The translations under genes were made by a program, and so were the position numbers. 64,000 bases of DNA, taken from NCBI GenBank assembly GCA_964522105.1, contig CAZFVA010000003.1, positions 62,001-126,000 of the forward strand. The letters run 5' to 3'. Positions 52,754-62,452 of this stretch are shown here, piece by piece; position 1 is the stretch's first letter, and the number at the start of each line of letters is the position of its first letter. This stretch comes from JAGOFO01 sp964522105 (GTDB lineage: Bacteria > Myxococcota_A > UBA9042 > DTJE01). Under the pieces are notes generated by a model. The model searched no databases, was not told the origin of the DNA, and was given only the letters and a program-made list of their open reading frames with translations.

Positions 52754-55700
52754 ACAGGATCGCAGCCTGTTATACCCATTCCAGCGAAGTAGTCGTTTCC
52801 GTAGGCGTCCCACTGGATTGCAGGGTTGAATTCGTCGTCGATAATCGTGTCCTGGGTCAGCACACTACGGCAAAGTCCTTCGTCCTTCGTGTCCCAGCCA
52901 CCGGGAGACGCGACCCATCCGGTCGTCAGGCTTTCACTGACCTTGCCGATTGAATCAATTATCCTGCCGTCGCACGCAAGAACGACCGAGTCGTTCCCGT
53001 TAAATCCCAGGGCAGAAGATAACGTGTCGCAGTTGGCGATGTGATCGACTGAAAATTGATTGTTACAAACGACCAGGACATCGCCTGCCGTCAGGTCCCC
53101 TGTCAGGGTGACTCTGGCAGTGTCCGGTTCCATGTTGCCGTTGTAGTAAATCAATATCTGGCAACCAGTCAAAGAAATGGTTTCTGTTCCGAAGTTTTGA
53201 ATCTCGACGAATTTGTTGAATAAAGAGCCTTCCAGGTACTCGCTGAAGATCAATGCGGGAAGCGGGATACACGCCAGATCAGCTACACAGTCCGGGTCGT
53301 TGCAGTCGGTCAGCAAGTCGCCATCGTTGTCGATTGTGTCGTCACAGACAGTTTCGGCCTGGCAGTATGGTTCCAGGACGCAGTCGTCGTCGAAGCAATC
53401 TTTTTGCAGGTCGCCATCGTTGTCGATGTCGTCGTCACAGACAGTTTCCACCGATGCATTAACCGTCATGCTGCCCGCATCTGCCGGTGAATAACCATCA
53501 GTATTTCCATTTATTTCCTTGTCCGCATAGACCCATGTGATGCCGTTGTCGGTCGAGAATCTGAATGCGTAGTCCCATGTACCTACAGGAACGCCTGTGA
53601 GTGTTGCTGAGTATCGGTCGTCACTGGTATCCAAATCTGTTGTGTATGTGGCTGAAACCCATGTCCATGTGGTGCTGTCTGGAATCGAGCCGTCAGCTCC
53701 GTAACCGGCCTCAGCTCTGACTCCGGCACCCTGGCCGACAAATCCGGTGACGCCGGGAACGAAGACGCGGGCGTTGATCGTGTTTGAAGTTGCACCAAAA
53801 AGGAACGTCAATATGTGCGGCTGTTCCAGGGCTGCATATTCGACTACCGGAATTTCACATTCGGGGGCATCAACGCAGTCCGGGTCCATGCAGTCGGTCA
53901 GGCCGTCGAGATCGTTATCTTCGGTGTCGTCGCAACAGATCTCCATGCCGTTTTCGTAACACAGTGAGCCGCAAAGAACGGTGCCAAGTCCTTCTATGGT
54001 GTTGACAGGGAAGCCCCACCATTCGATGGCGGGATTAAATGCGTTTGACGTATCAATGTCGCCGGTCAATACGTCGCAATGGCGCCTCAGTGTATGCGCC
54101 GCTGATGTGATGTCTTCGGTTCCCCATCCATTTTCGCCCGGGTTCTCGCCCCGCCTGCCGAATACGTCCATCAACTTGTCTTCACATGTCAGTGTTACGG
54201 TGTCGTTTCCGTTGAAGTCCAGCAGCGATTTGAACATGTCGCAGTACGGCGAAAGATCACCTGATGCCCCGGTCTTGCAGATGACGTATGTCTGGTCAGC
54301 CGCCAGCATGACTCCGTGGGCTATCGGGAATGAAGCCGATGATCCCAGCGCACCGTCGGCATAAATTGTTATGTCACAGTATCCAAGGTCAACGGATCTG
54401 CCACTGAAATTAATGATTTCAAGGGCTTTGTCGTTACCTGTGCCGCTGACGTATTCTGAAAAAAGCATATTCGGACTGAAGACAACCTCGAGGCTGCCGG
54501 CCTGTGCAGCGGTGTAACCGTCGTCCAGTCCGTCAGTATCACAGTACGTCCATGAGTAACCGCCATCTGCCGAGAACCTGAAAGCCGTGTCGTAAGAATC
54601 CTCAGGTATATTCGGGACAACGAAATCGGACGAGTATGTGTCTGCGTAGTCCAGGGGCGATGTGTTTGAACTGTTAACGTGTGCCGCAGACCAGGTCCAT
54701 GACAGGTCGGGGATTGTCGCGTCGGGGCCATAACCGAACTGGGCAACAATTCCTGGCGGGTTGTCGTTATCGGTTGTCATGTCGGTCATGCCGGCCACAA
54801 AGACCCAGCCTGACGTCTCGATCGACATTCCGGCCGACCCACGTATCAAAACCGGCTCGGCAAATTGACACCAGTCGACAGGTATCTGGCAGGCTACGGC
54901 CGTTTTGCAGTCAGAGTCATCACAATCTGTCAGTCCGTCCAGATCGGAATCGATGGAGTCTTCACAACACGTTTCACCTTCGTTATCAACGCAATCGCCC
55001 GAGCACAGTCTTGACCCCAGGCCAATCCATGTGTCGACAGCAAGACCAATCCATTCGCCATCGGCAAATACCTGAGGTGCCGCACCTGTTCCGGACTGGA
55101 CCAGGCAGGATCTTCTGATTGTACGGTCTTTGGTCGAGACGTCTTCGGATCCCCAGCCACCGGAAGTCGGTCGCGTTCCGATTACGCCGATTACATCCTG
55201 AACAACGCCGCTGCAGATAAGGGCCACAGCATCGTCACCGTTATAATTAATCTTCACGGTCTGTAAGTCACAAAGTTCGGCTGCGGCCGGCAGGATTGAG
55301 TCGCTGCAGACTGTAAAGACACCCCCGGGCGCAACGTCAATATTGTTCAGGATCGTCGAGTTACTTGTCGTTGTCATGCCGTTTGCATATATCAGTACAG
55401 AACAGTTGCCCAGGTAGGCCGGGAACTGACCGGCGTTATAGATTTCGAGTGCCTTGTAGTACCCGGTGCCTTCCATGTATTCGGAAAACATCAGTTTGTA
55501 AGGCGGTGTGATTGAAAGCTTGCCTGACTGTTCGGGTGCGTACCCGTTTGCAGAACCGTCTTTATCGCAGTAGGTCCATGTGGTGCCCTTGTCACCCGAA
55601 GCGCGGAACATGAAATCACGGGAAAGTGAGCTGTCTGTGATTGCCGGGACTACGATGTTTCCGGTCCAGTAATCAAATGTCAGATGCGCCGTCGCCGGAT

Positions 55701-57045
55701 CTGGCGATGCGCTGGTCCAGGACAGGGATCCGAGGTCAACAGCAGCCGTGTTCGCCGGCCCGACAGCGTACTGAACACGTATCTGCGGATGTGCGTCAAA
55801 TCCAAATGTTAAAGTAGTGACCCCGGCTGCGCCGATCATAACGTTTGCAGTAAATGAATCACCTGTAGAACCGCTGAAGACACCTGGTGCCATCATCATG
55901 CAACTGACGTCTAGAACAGGACAATCTGAGCTATCAATGCAGTCGGCGTCGTCGCAGTCGGTGTTGCCGTCGTTGTCATTGTCGGTCTCGTCATTACAGC
56001 AGATTTCGTTGCTGCCATTGCACGTGCCCTCCAGGCAGGAGTCTTGTCCGGTGCAGGCATCGTCGTCGTTGCAGTCGATTTCAAGATTGGTATAGACGCA
56101 GCCAGTCCCCGGAACGCATTCTTCTGATGTGCAGTCATTGTTGTCAAAACAGACGACTGCAGAGCCCGGGATACAGTTGCCATTCAGGCATGAATCGTTC
56201 TGCGTGCACAGGTTGCCGTCTTCGCACGTGCCTTCATTATTTATGTAAACGCAGCCTGATGCAGAGTCACACGAGTTGTCAGTGCAGGCGTCGCCGTCAT
56301 TGCAAAGTGAATCCATCGTTGTGCCGATGCACACGCCTGAAATGCATTTGTCATCAATGGTGCAGTCTACTGCGTCATCGCAGAAGCCGTTTTCGTTAAT
56401 GAAAACGTCAATACATGCACCTGTTGCGGGATCGCATCCGACGGTCCGGCACGGGTGATCCTGAGTGTCTTCGCAAACCGAAATGGATGCCGGGTCAATC
56501 TCGCAGACCGGGGGAGTAACGGTCAGACTGCATTTGAAGCTTCCGTCACAGAGGTTGCCGTTGTCGTGGACGGCGCAGTCCTCGTCTGTGGTACATGAAC
56601 AGATATTGGCTCCGCCAACACATGTAGCGTCCAGGCATTTGTCGTTTTCGGTACAGACGTTGTCGTCATCGCAGGACTCTTCATCATCCTTGAACAGTCT
56701 GATACATGCGCATTCGCTGCATTCAGCCTTTTCGCATACGGAAAGATCTTCAAAAGTGTCTGCGCAGTCTTCGTTACTGCGGCACGCACAAACGTCCGGG
56801 ATTTCCAGCGGGACATCCAGGGTCGTGATGCCTTCGTCCGTAACGGTATCTTCGATGCGACCATCGGCGTCAGTCGCAACGTCGGAATCAACCACGACTT
56901 CAAGGGTGTCTGTTGCATCTTGAATTACATCATAAATAACATCAGGTTCCGATGAATCCATGATGTCCTTTTCGCTGTTCGGAGCACCGCATGACACAGC
57001 GAAAAGTATTGATGCAAGAAGCAAACTTTTGTTGGAAAGTTTCAT
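52750..57045 (-). CDS. Giant lipoprotein with slime-mould repeats and three lamin-tail domains
   Basis: 1431 residues from ATG 57045, which follows a strong GAGGAGGGG. The signal peptide ends in lipobox FAVSCGAP. An acidic tether is followed by about eight slime-mould-type Cys repeats and then three copies of a module. Each copy has a beta domain ending in DNDxDxxTDCxDxDC (metal-binding type) and a lamin-tail domain (LMFSEYMEGTGYYKALEIYN, MLFSEYVSGTGNDKALEI and LIFSEYLEGSLFNKFVEI). Secreted lamin-tail proteins are often linked to nucleases or surface attachment. Here no nuclease was found. The next gene, a rhomboid protease, is coupled by ATGA. Confidence 0.82.
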   Translation of the reverse strand: MKLSNKSLLLASILFAVSCGAPNSEKDIMDSSEPDVIYDVIQDATDTLEVVVDSDVATDADGRIEDTVTDEGITTLDVPLEIPDVCACRSNEDCADTFEDLSVCEKAECSECACIRLFKDDEESCDDDNVCTENDKCLDATCVGGANICSCTTDEDCAVHDNGNLCDGSFKCSLTVTPPVCEIDPASISVCEDTQDHPCRTVGCDPATGACIDVFINENGFCDDAVDCTIDDKCISGVCIGTTMDSLCNDGDACTDNSCDSASGCVYINNEGTCEDGNLCTQNDSCLNGNCIPGSAVVCFDNNDCTSEECVPGTGCVYTNLEIDCNDDDACTGQDSCLEGTCNGSNEICCNDETDNDNDGNTDCDDADCIDSSDCPVLDVSCMMMAPGVFSGSTGDSFTANVMIGAAGVTTLTFGFDAHPQIRVQYAVGPANTAAVDLGSLSWTSASPDPATAHLTFDYWTGNIVVPAITDSSLSRDFMFRASGDKGTTWTYCDKDGSANGYAPEQSGKLSITPPYKLMFSEYMEGTGYYKALEIYNAGQFPAYLGNCSVLIYANGMTTTSNSTILNNIDVAPGGVFTVCSDSILPAAAELCDLQTVKINYNGDDAVALICSGVVQDVIGVIGTRPTSGGWGSEDVSTKDRTIRRSCLVQSGTGAAPQVFADGEWIGLAVDTWIGLGSRLCSGDCVDNEGETCCEDSIDSDLDGLTDCDDSDCKTAVACQIPVDWCQFAEPVLIRGSAGMSIETSGWVFVAGMTDMTTDNDNPPGIVAQFGYGPDATIPDLSWTWSAAHVNSSNTSPLDYADTYSSDFVVPNIPEDSYDTAFRFSADGGYSWTYCDTDGLDDGYTAAQAGSLEVVFSPNMLFSEYVSGTGNDKALEIINFSGRSVDLGYCDITIYADGALGSSASFPIAHGVMLAADQTYVICKTGASGDLSPYCDMFKSLLDFNGNDTVTLTCEDKLMDVFGRRGENPGENGWGTEDITSAAHTLRRHCDVLTGDIDTSNAFNPAIEWWGFPVNTIEGLGTVLCGSLCYENGMEICCDDTEDNDLDGLTDCMDPDCVDAPECEIPVVEYAALEQPHILTFLFGATSNTINARVFVPGVTGFVGQGAGVRAEAGYGADGSIPDSTTWTWVSATYTTDLDTSDDRYSATLTGVPVGTWDYAFRFSTDNGITWVYADKEINGNTDGYSPADAGSMTVNASVETVCDDDIDNDGDLQKDCFDDDCVLEPYCQAETVCDDTIDNDGDLLTDCNDPDCVADLACIPLPALIFSEYLEGSLFNKFVEIQNFGTETISLTGCQILIYYNGNMEPDTARVTLTGDLTAGDVLVVCNNQFSVDHIANCDTLSSALGFNGNDSVVLACDGRIIDSIGKVSESLTTGWVASPGGWDTKDEGLCRSVLTQDTIIDDEFNPAIQWDAYGNDYFAGMGITGCDPV

Positions 57046-57184
57046 ATCCCCTCCTCGAAGCCGGCGAGACTTTTTGTAACCAGTCATCAAGTGTAGTCCT
57101 ATAAGGACTATTGGACAAACTGATGGACCGGTCAGGCCGTTGCGATAAGCGTGAAACATGTGAAAAAAAGGGCAGGGGATTCTT

Positions 57185-57592
57185 TCAGCGCCTTCCGGCA
57201 AGTGCGCGGGACGCCAGCCTTGCGATAGTTTCGTCCTGGTCTTCAACTGCCATTCTGGCCAGTTCAGCTCTTAACTGCGGAATGTCACGCATTGATCTCA
57301 TGTATCTGACTGCGAACATCCGTACCGAATTCAGGTCATTTTTTGCCAGAACTCTGATTATGCCCACCTGTTCATATTCCGGGAGCCGCCCGAGGATCAG
57401 TTTCGCATCGGCGGTGTTTTTTTCGTCCCCCGTCAGCAGCTTTAAAGTGGCATCAAGGGCAGGTCCCCGGTAGTCAAGATTGCTGACAGCTATGTTGTCC
57501 AGACTGGTCTCGTGCCACCAGTAGATACCGTAGCCGCTGGCAAAACAGACGGCCATTACAATAACAATCAGAATTTTGTGTCTGGCAGCCAT
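57185..57592 (-). CDS. Small membrane-anchored protein, possibly HEAT-like
   Basis: 135 residues with one N-terminal membrane helix (ILIVIVMAVCFASGYGIYWW) and a helical domain with regularly spaced Leu/Ala segments (DATLKLL, AKLILGRL, IIRVLAKN, VRMFAVRYMRSM) that looks like two or three HEAT-type helix pairs. It follows the Cys-rich lipoprotein gene by 39 bases and precedes the giant lipoprotein gene by 139 bases. Function not recognised. Confidence 0.6.
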   Translation of the reverse strand: MAARHKILIVIVMAVCFASGYGIYWWHETSLDNIAVSNLDYRGPALDATLKLLTGDEKNTADAKLILGRLPEYEQVGIIRVLAKNDLNSVRMFAVRYMRSMRDIPQLRAELARMAVEDQDETIARLASRALAGRR

Positions 57593-57631
57593 ATTTGTTG
57601 AACCAGTTTGACCTTTTCATGCAGGGAATGA

Positions 57632-59023
57632 TTATTGACACTTGCCAGGGCTGTCGCCAACAAGACACATCGCACCGATCGGACATATCTGCTCGCCGAT
57701 GCAGGTCAGACCTGAAGCGCAGTCGCTGTCGTACCAGCATTCGCCGTCTTTCAGCGGCGCAAGGCCAGCTTTGTGGCATTCACCGAAACATTCGCAGCCG
57801 ATGCACATCGGGCAGGCCCACGGAAACGCACATTCCATTTCCGCGCCACAGTCCTTGTCGCCTGTGCAGGAGTTACCGACAAGATCGACACAGTCACCGG
57901 CGCACCAGCCGTTGCCGCACAGGATCCGGCAATACTGTCCGCCCGGGCAGTCAACGCTTGTCTCGCAGTCAGCAACAGGTTTTACTGTGCAGGTACCGAC
58001 GCAGGGCAGAAGGTACATCAGGCAGACCTGGTCCGGCATGCAGCAGCCGCTCTGGTCGATCTTGGAAAAATCACAGAACGAACCGTCAAGGCACTCTGCG
58101 TCCGCAGTGCACTCGACCGGCGTAACGCAGTCGTCATCGACGATGCCGTCACAGTCATTGTCCAGCTTGTCGCAGATCTCTTCTGACGGCACGCATTCAA
58201 TTTCAACACATTCGCCGGCGCACGGGATTCTTGCAGGGGTTCCCCCGCCACACAGGAACGAACAGTACTGGAATTCAGGACAGTCAACGTCGGCTGAGCA
58301 CGGCAGGCGGGCTGACAGACATTCGCCGGAAACGCATGTCCAGCCTTCGCCGCAGTCTTCGTCGCTTGAACAGACGGGCGTAACCGGGATGCAGATGCCA
58401 TCGTTGCAGACGGCGCCTTCGCCGCAGTCATCATTGGTAGTACATTCGACGGGCGTGCCGGGCTGGCAGAGGCCGCTGTCGCAGAAGTAACCTTCAGGGC
58501 AGTCAAGGTCAACCGAACACTCGGTCGGGTTCCAGACGCACAGCCCGCCATCGCAGATATAGCCCTGCCCGCAGTCGTCGTTTGTGACGCATTCGTCAGG
58601 GGTTTCGCAGCCTTCGTCGATAAGGCCGTCGCAGTCGTTGTCGAATTCGTCGCAGATTTCGGGTGTCACGATGCATTCACCGCCGCATTTCCACGAGCAC
58701 GCGCCTTCAAGGCATTCCCAGGCGCCGATGCAGTTCACCAGCGGGTCGCCGGTGCAGTCTGCTGCCGTTGAACAGTCCGGTGTGTCACTTCCACATTTCC
58801 AGTTGCACCAGCCTTCGACGCACTGCCAGGCACCGTCGCATTCGACATGGTTCAGGCCGTTACAGTCAACCGGTACGGCACACTCTTCGCCGGTGGAAAC
58901 ATCTTCTGTTACCGGCTCGGCAGGGGGGAAACATGCACCGCCCTCGGCACCAAGAAGGAAAAGCGACATTACCGCCGTTGATATAACTACCGGGAAAACT
59001 TTGATTAAATGTGATTTATTCAT
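57632..59023 (-). CDS. Cys-rich lipoprotein with repeated CNxDCxxGxxC modules and two MopE-type motifs
   Basis: 463 residues from ATG 59023, which follows GGGGG. The lipobox is likely GAEGGAC. Modules of the type TNDDCGEGAVCNDGICIP repeat about nine times. Between them lie two MopE-like CDxxDNDCDGxxD motifs (DEFDNDCDGLIDEGC and DKLDNDCDGIVDDDC). The architecture resembles the small disulfide-rich EB/Dickkopf-like folds found in surface proteins of Myxococcota. Function unknown. It may share a transcript with the small anchored gene after it. Confidence 0.78.
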   Translation of the reverse strand: MNKSHLIKVFPVVISTAVMSLFLLGAEGGACFPPAEPVTEDVSTGEECAVPVDCNGLNHVECDGAWQCVEGWCNWKCGSDTPDCSTAADCTGDPLVNCIGAWECLEGACSWKCGGECIVTPEICDEFDNDCDGLIDEGCETPDECVTNDDCGQGYICDGGLCVWNPTECSVDLDCPEGYFCDSGLCQPGTPVECTTNDDCGEGAVCNDGICIPVTPVCSSDEDCGEGWTCVSGECLSARLPCSADVDCPEFQYCSFLCGGGTPARIPCAGECVEIECVPSEEICDKLDNDCDGIVDDDCVTPVECTADAECLDGSFCDFSKIDQSGCCMPDQVCLMYLLPCVGTCTVKPVADCETSVDCPGGQYCRILCGNGWCAGDCVDLVGNSCTGDKDCGAEMECAFPWACPMCIGCECFGECHKAGLAPLKDGECWYDSDCASGLTCIGEQICPIGAMCLVGDSPGKCQ

Positions 59024-59205
59024 GGCCGGACCCCCTGGGAACATCAAAAGCAAAAACAAACTGACCTGCACGGAATGTTACCGATTTTATCCTTAGATTA
59101 CCAACTGTTCTTTACCGGCCGGATTACGCCGTTATGGGCGGATCCCCAACTAATTACCGGCGCCGCGTTGCCATTGTGGACCCGGTGTGTGGCACAATCG
59201 GAAGC

Positions 59206-60561
59206 ATGAGCGTGGGAAGACTGATACCAGCATTAGCGATTATTTTTGTGGCAGCGGCAGTTTGTCCCGGCATCGCTGCGGCACAAGAAAAAGATCTGGA
59301 AAAACCATACATTGAGCTTCAGGTGTCAGGCCTTGGCGGTGCGATTCATCGCAAGTGGACCGGCGGGTTTGATGTCGTGTTTGCCGCGGGCGGTAAGGGA
59401 TTCTACAGTTCGTTGATTGCCCCGATGCGGTTTGATTCCGGTGGGCTTCGTGACCAGGACTGGGATGAAGTGTCTGATTACGGGCGCATCCTTGGCGGTC
59501 TTGGTTACAGGACTAAATCTGGTGATATATCAGTCGGTTTCGAAAGTTTGAAAGGGTACACGCTTGGTGCAGGTAACCTGGTTTCGATGTTTTACGGCAC
59601 CGTTGATACCGATCACTGGCGTACCGGGATTTTTGCAAAACTGCACTGGGACCCGGCAGGTGCCGACCTGTTTCTGGATTCCTTTCTGGGGCCGTCAGTC
59701 TTTGGTGGTCGCATTTACGTGCGCCCGCTGTGGTTCGTGGACAAAAATGGCCTTGTCGGCAAGCTTGAATTTGGAGTGTCGGTCGCCACCGACATCTTTG
59801 CACCATACACACTGGGCAGCATTCTGCCTGACGAGCATGGCCTTGTTTCGCAGGGTTCAGATGCAGTTACAGGATGGTCAGTGGACATGCGGTGGCCGCT
59901 TCGCGCTGCCGACTGGGCCGAAGTCACGCCGTGGACCGCCTGGTCGCGGATAGGGCTTGCTGATGCCGGTCATGTCGGGCTGGATCTGGCCTTCCGCATC
60001 AATAACAAATTCAGGCTTACTGTCCAGGGCGAGTGGCGCTTTATGGAAAGCGGCTTCGCGGCAGGGTATTTTGACAATCTTTACATGGCCGACAGGTACG
60101 ACTTTGGCTCGTGGCGCAATATCTTCCCGGGCGCCGTTTCAAAGCAGGCGTTTCTTGAATCCGGCAGTTTCGATCGCATGGGCGGTTCGGTCGGTGTGAT
60201 GGCTGAGTGGGATCCCTGGCTTTCAGCGTGGTTCCGCGCTGATATCGATGAAGACGGCTTTTTTACCAGATATCGGATGGGCGTCACGGTCACCGTCCCA
60301 AAAAGGCTGATTCTGACGGGCTCCCTGACTGCCAGAGGATTTGGCGCAGCCAATGACGATGCGGCCGCGGACAGGCTTAACGGATCAATCGTGGCTGACG
60401 TGACTGTCTGGAAATTCGTCGGGGTGTTTGCGTCGTATTCCCGCGACCTTTACGTTCCTGTCGGTGGCAGCGATATCGGGCGTTATGTCGGTACAGACAC
60501 TGCGCTTGTCGGTTTAAGGCTGTCCTTCGGCCTGCTTTCCGACAGGAAAAAGAAGAAGTAA
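59206..60561 (+). CDS. Outer-membrane beta-barrel protein
   Basis: 451 residues from ATG 59206. The signal peptide ends near GIAAAQEKD. The mature part is a series of alternating aromatic and hydrophobic strands (for example LGGLGYRTKSGDISVGFES and RFMESGFAAGYFDNLYM), typical of an outer-membrane barrel of 14 to 18 strands. The last strand ends TALVGLRLSFGL and is followed by a Lys-rich tail, so the usual C-terminal Phe is replaced. A porin or surface autotransport partner is possible. Confidence 0.68.
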   Translation: MSVGRLIPALAIIFVAAAVCPGIAAAQEKDLEKPYIELQVSGLGGAIHRKWTGGFDVVFAAGGKGFYSSLIAPMRFDSGGLRDQDWDEVSDYGRILGGLGYRTKSGDISVGFESLKGYTLGAGNLVSMFYGTVDTDHWRTGIFAKLHWDPAGADLFLDSFLGPSVFGGRIYVRPLWFVDKNGLVGKLEFGVSVATDIFAPYTLGSILPDEHGLVSQGSDAVTGWSVDMRWPLRAADWAEVTPWTAWSRIGLADAGHVGLDLAFRINNKFRLTVQGEWRFMESGFAAGYFDNLYMADRYDFGSWRNIFPGAVSKQAFLESGSFDRMGGSVGVMAEWDPWLSAWFRADIDEDGFFTRYRMGVTVTVPKRLILTGSLTARGFGAANDDAAADRLNGSIVADVTVWKFVGVFASYSRDLYVPVGGSDIGRYVGTDTALVGLRLSFGLLSDRKKKK

Positions 60562-60593
60562 CAGGGGCGATTTACGCGGCTTATCCGGTTACG

Positions 60594-60648
60594 AGGTCTT
60601 TGTTACTGCGCTGCCGCGTTGCCTTTGAACTGCCAGATTTCCCGGTCG
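60594..60648. repeat. 55-bp assembly duplication, left copy
   Basis: Identical to 60749-60803. It contains the stop codon and last codons of the membrane protein gene at right, so the two contigs overlap. The real distance between the two convergent stops is about 42 bases. Confidence 0.92.
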
Positions 60649-60748
60649 NNNNNNNNNNNNNNNNNNNNNNNNNNNNNNNNNNNNNNNNNNNNNNNNNNNN
60701 NNNNNNNNNNNNNNNNNNNNNNNNNNNNNNNNNNNNNNNNNNNNNNNN
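60649..60748. other. False scaffold gap (100 N)
   Basis: Flanked by identical 55-base sequences. Collapsing 155 bases restores the junction between the outer-membrane protein gene and the convergent membrane-protein gene. Confidence 0.93.
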
Positions 60749-60803
60749 AGGTCTTTGTTACTGCGCTGCCGCGTTGCCTTTGAACTGCCAGATTTCCCGG
60801 TCG
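60749..60803. repeat. 55-bp assembly duplication, right copy
   Basis: Exact copy of 60594-60648. It carries the end of the polytopic membrane protein gene. Confidence 0.92.
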
Positions 60804-62431
60804 GCCTGTCTGTAAATTCTTGTAAGACCTTCTATTTGTGGCATCGGGCCGAAAGCGGCTTCGCGCGGACCGTACATTACATATGAGATACCGGCGGAAT
60901 TCAGAAATCCTGCAATCTGTTCAGGTTTTCCCCCGCCCGAGAAGAACCACTTAACAAGGTCAGCTTTTTCGTTGTAGCGTGTTGAAAGAAACCACTGGCC
61001 TGCAAATACCGGTTTGCCGGTTTTCCACGGCACAATCATGCCTTCCCACGGGTCACACAGGATGCCGCCGGACGGTTGATTACGCAGGAATTCAAGGGCG
61101 GCCAGGTGTTCGGTCGATGCGGTTGCGGCAAATCGTGAACTTTCGGGCGTGACGTCAACGGCCAGTCCGGCGATTGAGTTTCCGGAAGTCACCAACAGAA
61201 ATGTGGCAATCGCAGTAACGTTGAACATCTTGTTTTTATTATCATTCCTGGTTTGTTTTCGGGCCGCCAGCCTGTCCAGAACGGCATACAGACCGGCCAT
61301 CTCAAGCAGGGCCAGCGGGATGAATATCGAAGACTGGAACTTCGCGCCGGTCACAAACGGGTTCAACGTCAGGGCAAACGCTGCGGCAAGCCAGATAACA
61401 AGCCAGCTGCCGCCCGGTTTCAGCGCAGCAGCTTTTTCATGATTACGGTGAATAAGGAAAAAGGGCAGCGCGACCCAGGGCCCGTAAACTATCGGGTACA
61501 GAAAAACCGGGTAATTCAGCTTCCACAGCCCGGTCTGGGCGTTTGACGCCGCGGCGACAGGATCTTCGGATGACCATATGATGAAGGCAGCCACTGTCAG
61601 CGGCCCTGTAAGTGCCGCAAGATTATTAAATAGTGATTGGCCCAGGGCTGGAAGATACGGGCGTCCGGTCTGGTTCGGGACGAATACAGAAACGACGACA
61701 GCCAGTCCCCAGACCATGGCTGAATAAGGATGCAGAAACCATAGAACTGCGAATCCAAGTCCGCTTATAAAACCTGAAAGGTGCAGTGCGAATCGATTTT
61801 TCGGCAGGGATTGCCTGTTACGAATCTGAAACAGGACAAGGGCCGTAATCACAGTTGTCGGGATAGCCCAGACCAGATTTGTAGAGGCATAAAAAATGTT
61901 GAAGTTCCATGGGTTATCCAGGAAATTTGCCCACGCGTATCCAGACGTTGACAGCCATTGATACAGAAGTGGCCTGATCAGCCAGTCTATTCCGCCGGAA
62001 AAAAGAACGAATATCTGAGCCGCCAGGGCGCGGCCGGGTCTGTCAAAAACAGCCAGGCACAGATGCCACAGCAACAGGCAGAACAGGGCCAGCACCAGTA
62101 TTCTAAGCGTGTGCCATACGATCGGCCCCGGCAGGGGAATAATTGATTCAATGGCCCCGGCTGCTACCAGCCCGATCATCAGGAACCGTCCGTCCTGCGG
62201 GGCCGTCGTGAACAGATTCTTTGTCAGGATTGCGCCGTCGGCCCTGGTTTGTTCAGCGTACATCGTGTAGGCGTAATGGTCGGTCGGAAGATGTGCAAAG
62301 CCAAGGAATTCGCGTCCGGCAGGCTGGACGCCGGTTGCAGGTCTGATACATAGCCAGATTTGTGCCGCAAGAAATACAATTGAAGCGAATGCAGCCAAAT
62401 TCCTGCAGGCATGTGAATTGCCCGGAATCAC
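60758..62431 (-). CDS. Polytopic membrane protein, glycosyltransferase-39/DUF-like
   Basis: 557 residues starting at GTG 62431 (AGGA five bases upstream) with about ten to twelve membrane helices, including WLCIRPATG and AGLYAVLDRLA. A soluble C-terminal domain of about 120 residues follows (from TEHLAALEFLRNQPSGG) with SYVMYGPREAA. The layout resembles GT-C-fold glycosyltransferases and related proteins of the mannosyltransferase type. Two acidic residues in the first loop (PTDHYAYTMYAEQ) could be the metal or sugar site. The start is 21 bases after the TatT-like lipoprotein gene. Confidence 0.65.
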   Translation of the reverse strand: MIPGNSHACRNLAAFASIVFLAAQIWLCIRPATGVQPAGREFLGFAHLPTDHYAYTMYAEQTRADGAILTKNLFTTAPQDGRFLMIGLVAAGAIESIIPLPGPIVWHTLRILVLALFCLLLWHLCLAVFDRPGRALAAQIFVLFSGGIDWLIRPLLYQWLSTSGYAWANFLDNPWNFNIFYASTNLVWAIPTTVITALVLFQIRNRQSLPKNRFALHLSGFISGLGFAVLWFLHPYSAMVWGLAVVVSVFVPNQTGRPYLPALGQSLFNNLAALTGPLTVAAFIIWSSEDPVAAASNAQTGLWKLNYPVFLYPIVYGPWVALPFFLIHRNHEKAAALKPGGSWLVIWLAAAFALTLNPFVTGAKFQSSIFIPLALLEMAGLYAVLDRLAARKQTRNDNKNKMFNVTAIATFLLVTSGNSIAGLAVDVTPESSRFAATASTEHLAALEFLRNQPSGGILCDPWEGMIVPWKTGKPVFAGQWFLSTRYNEKADLVKWFFSGGGKPEQIAGFLNSAGISYVMYGPREAAFGPMPQIEGLTRIYRQADREIWQFKGNAAAQ

Positions 62432-62452
62432 AGGAATCCTCCGCTGCCCGGG

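Noticed and set aside
52750..57045. GlyGly-CTERM/rhombosortase pair
   Set aside because: The lipoprotein ends in GITGCDPV with no Gly-Gly motif, transmembrane helix or basic tail.
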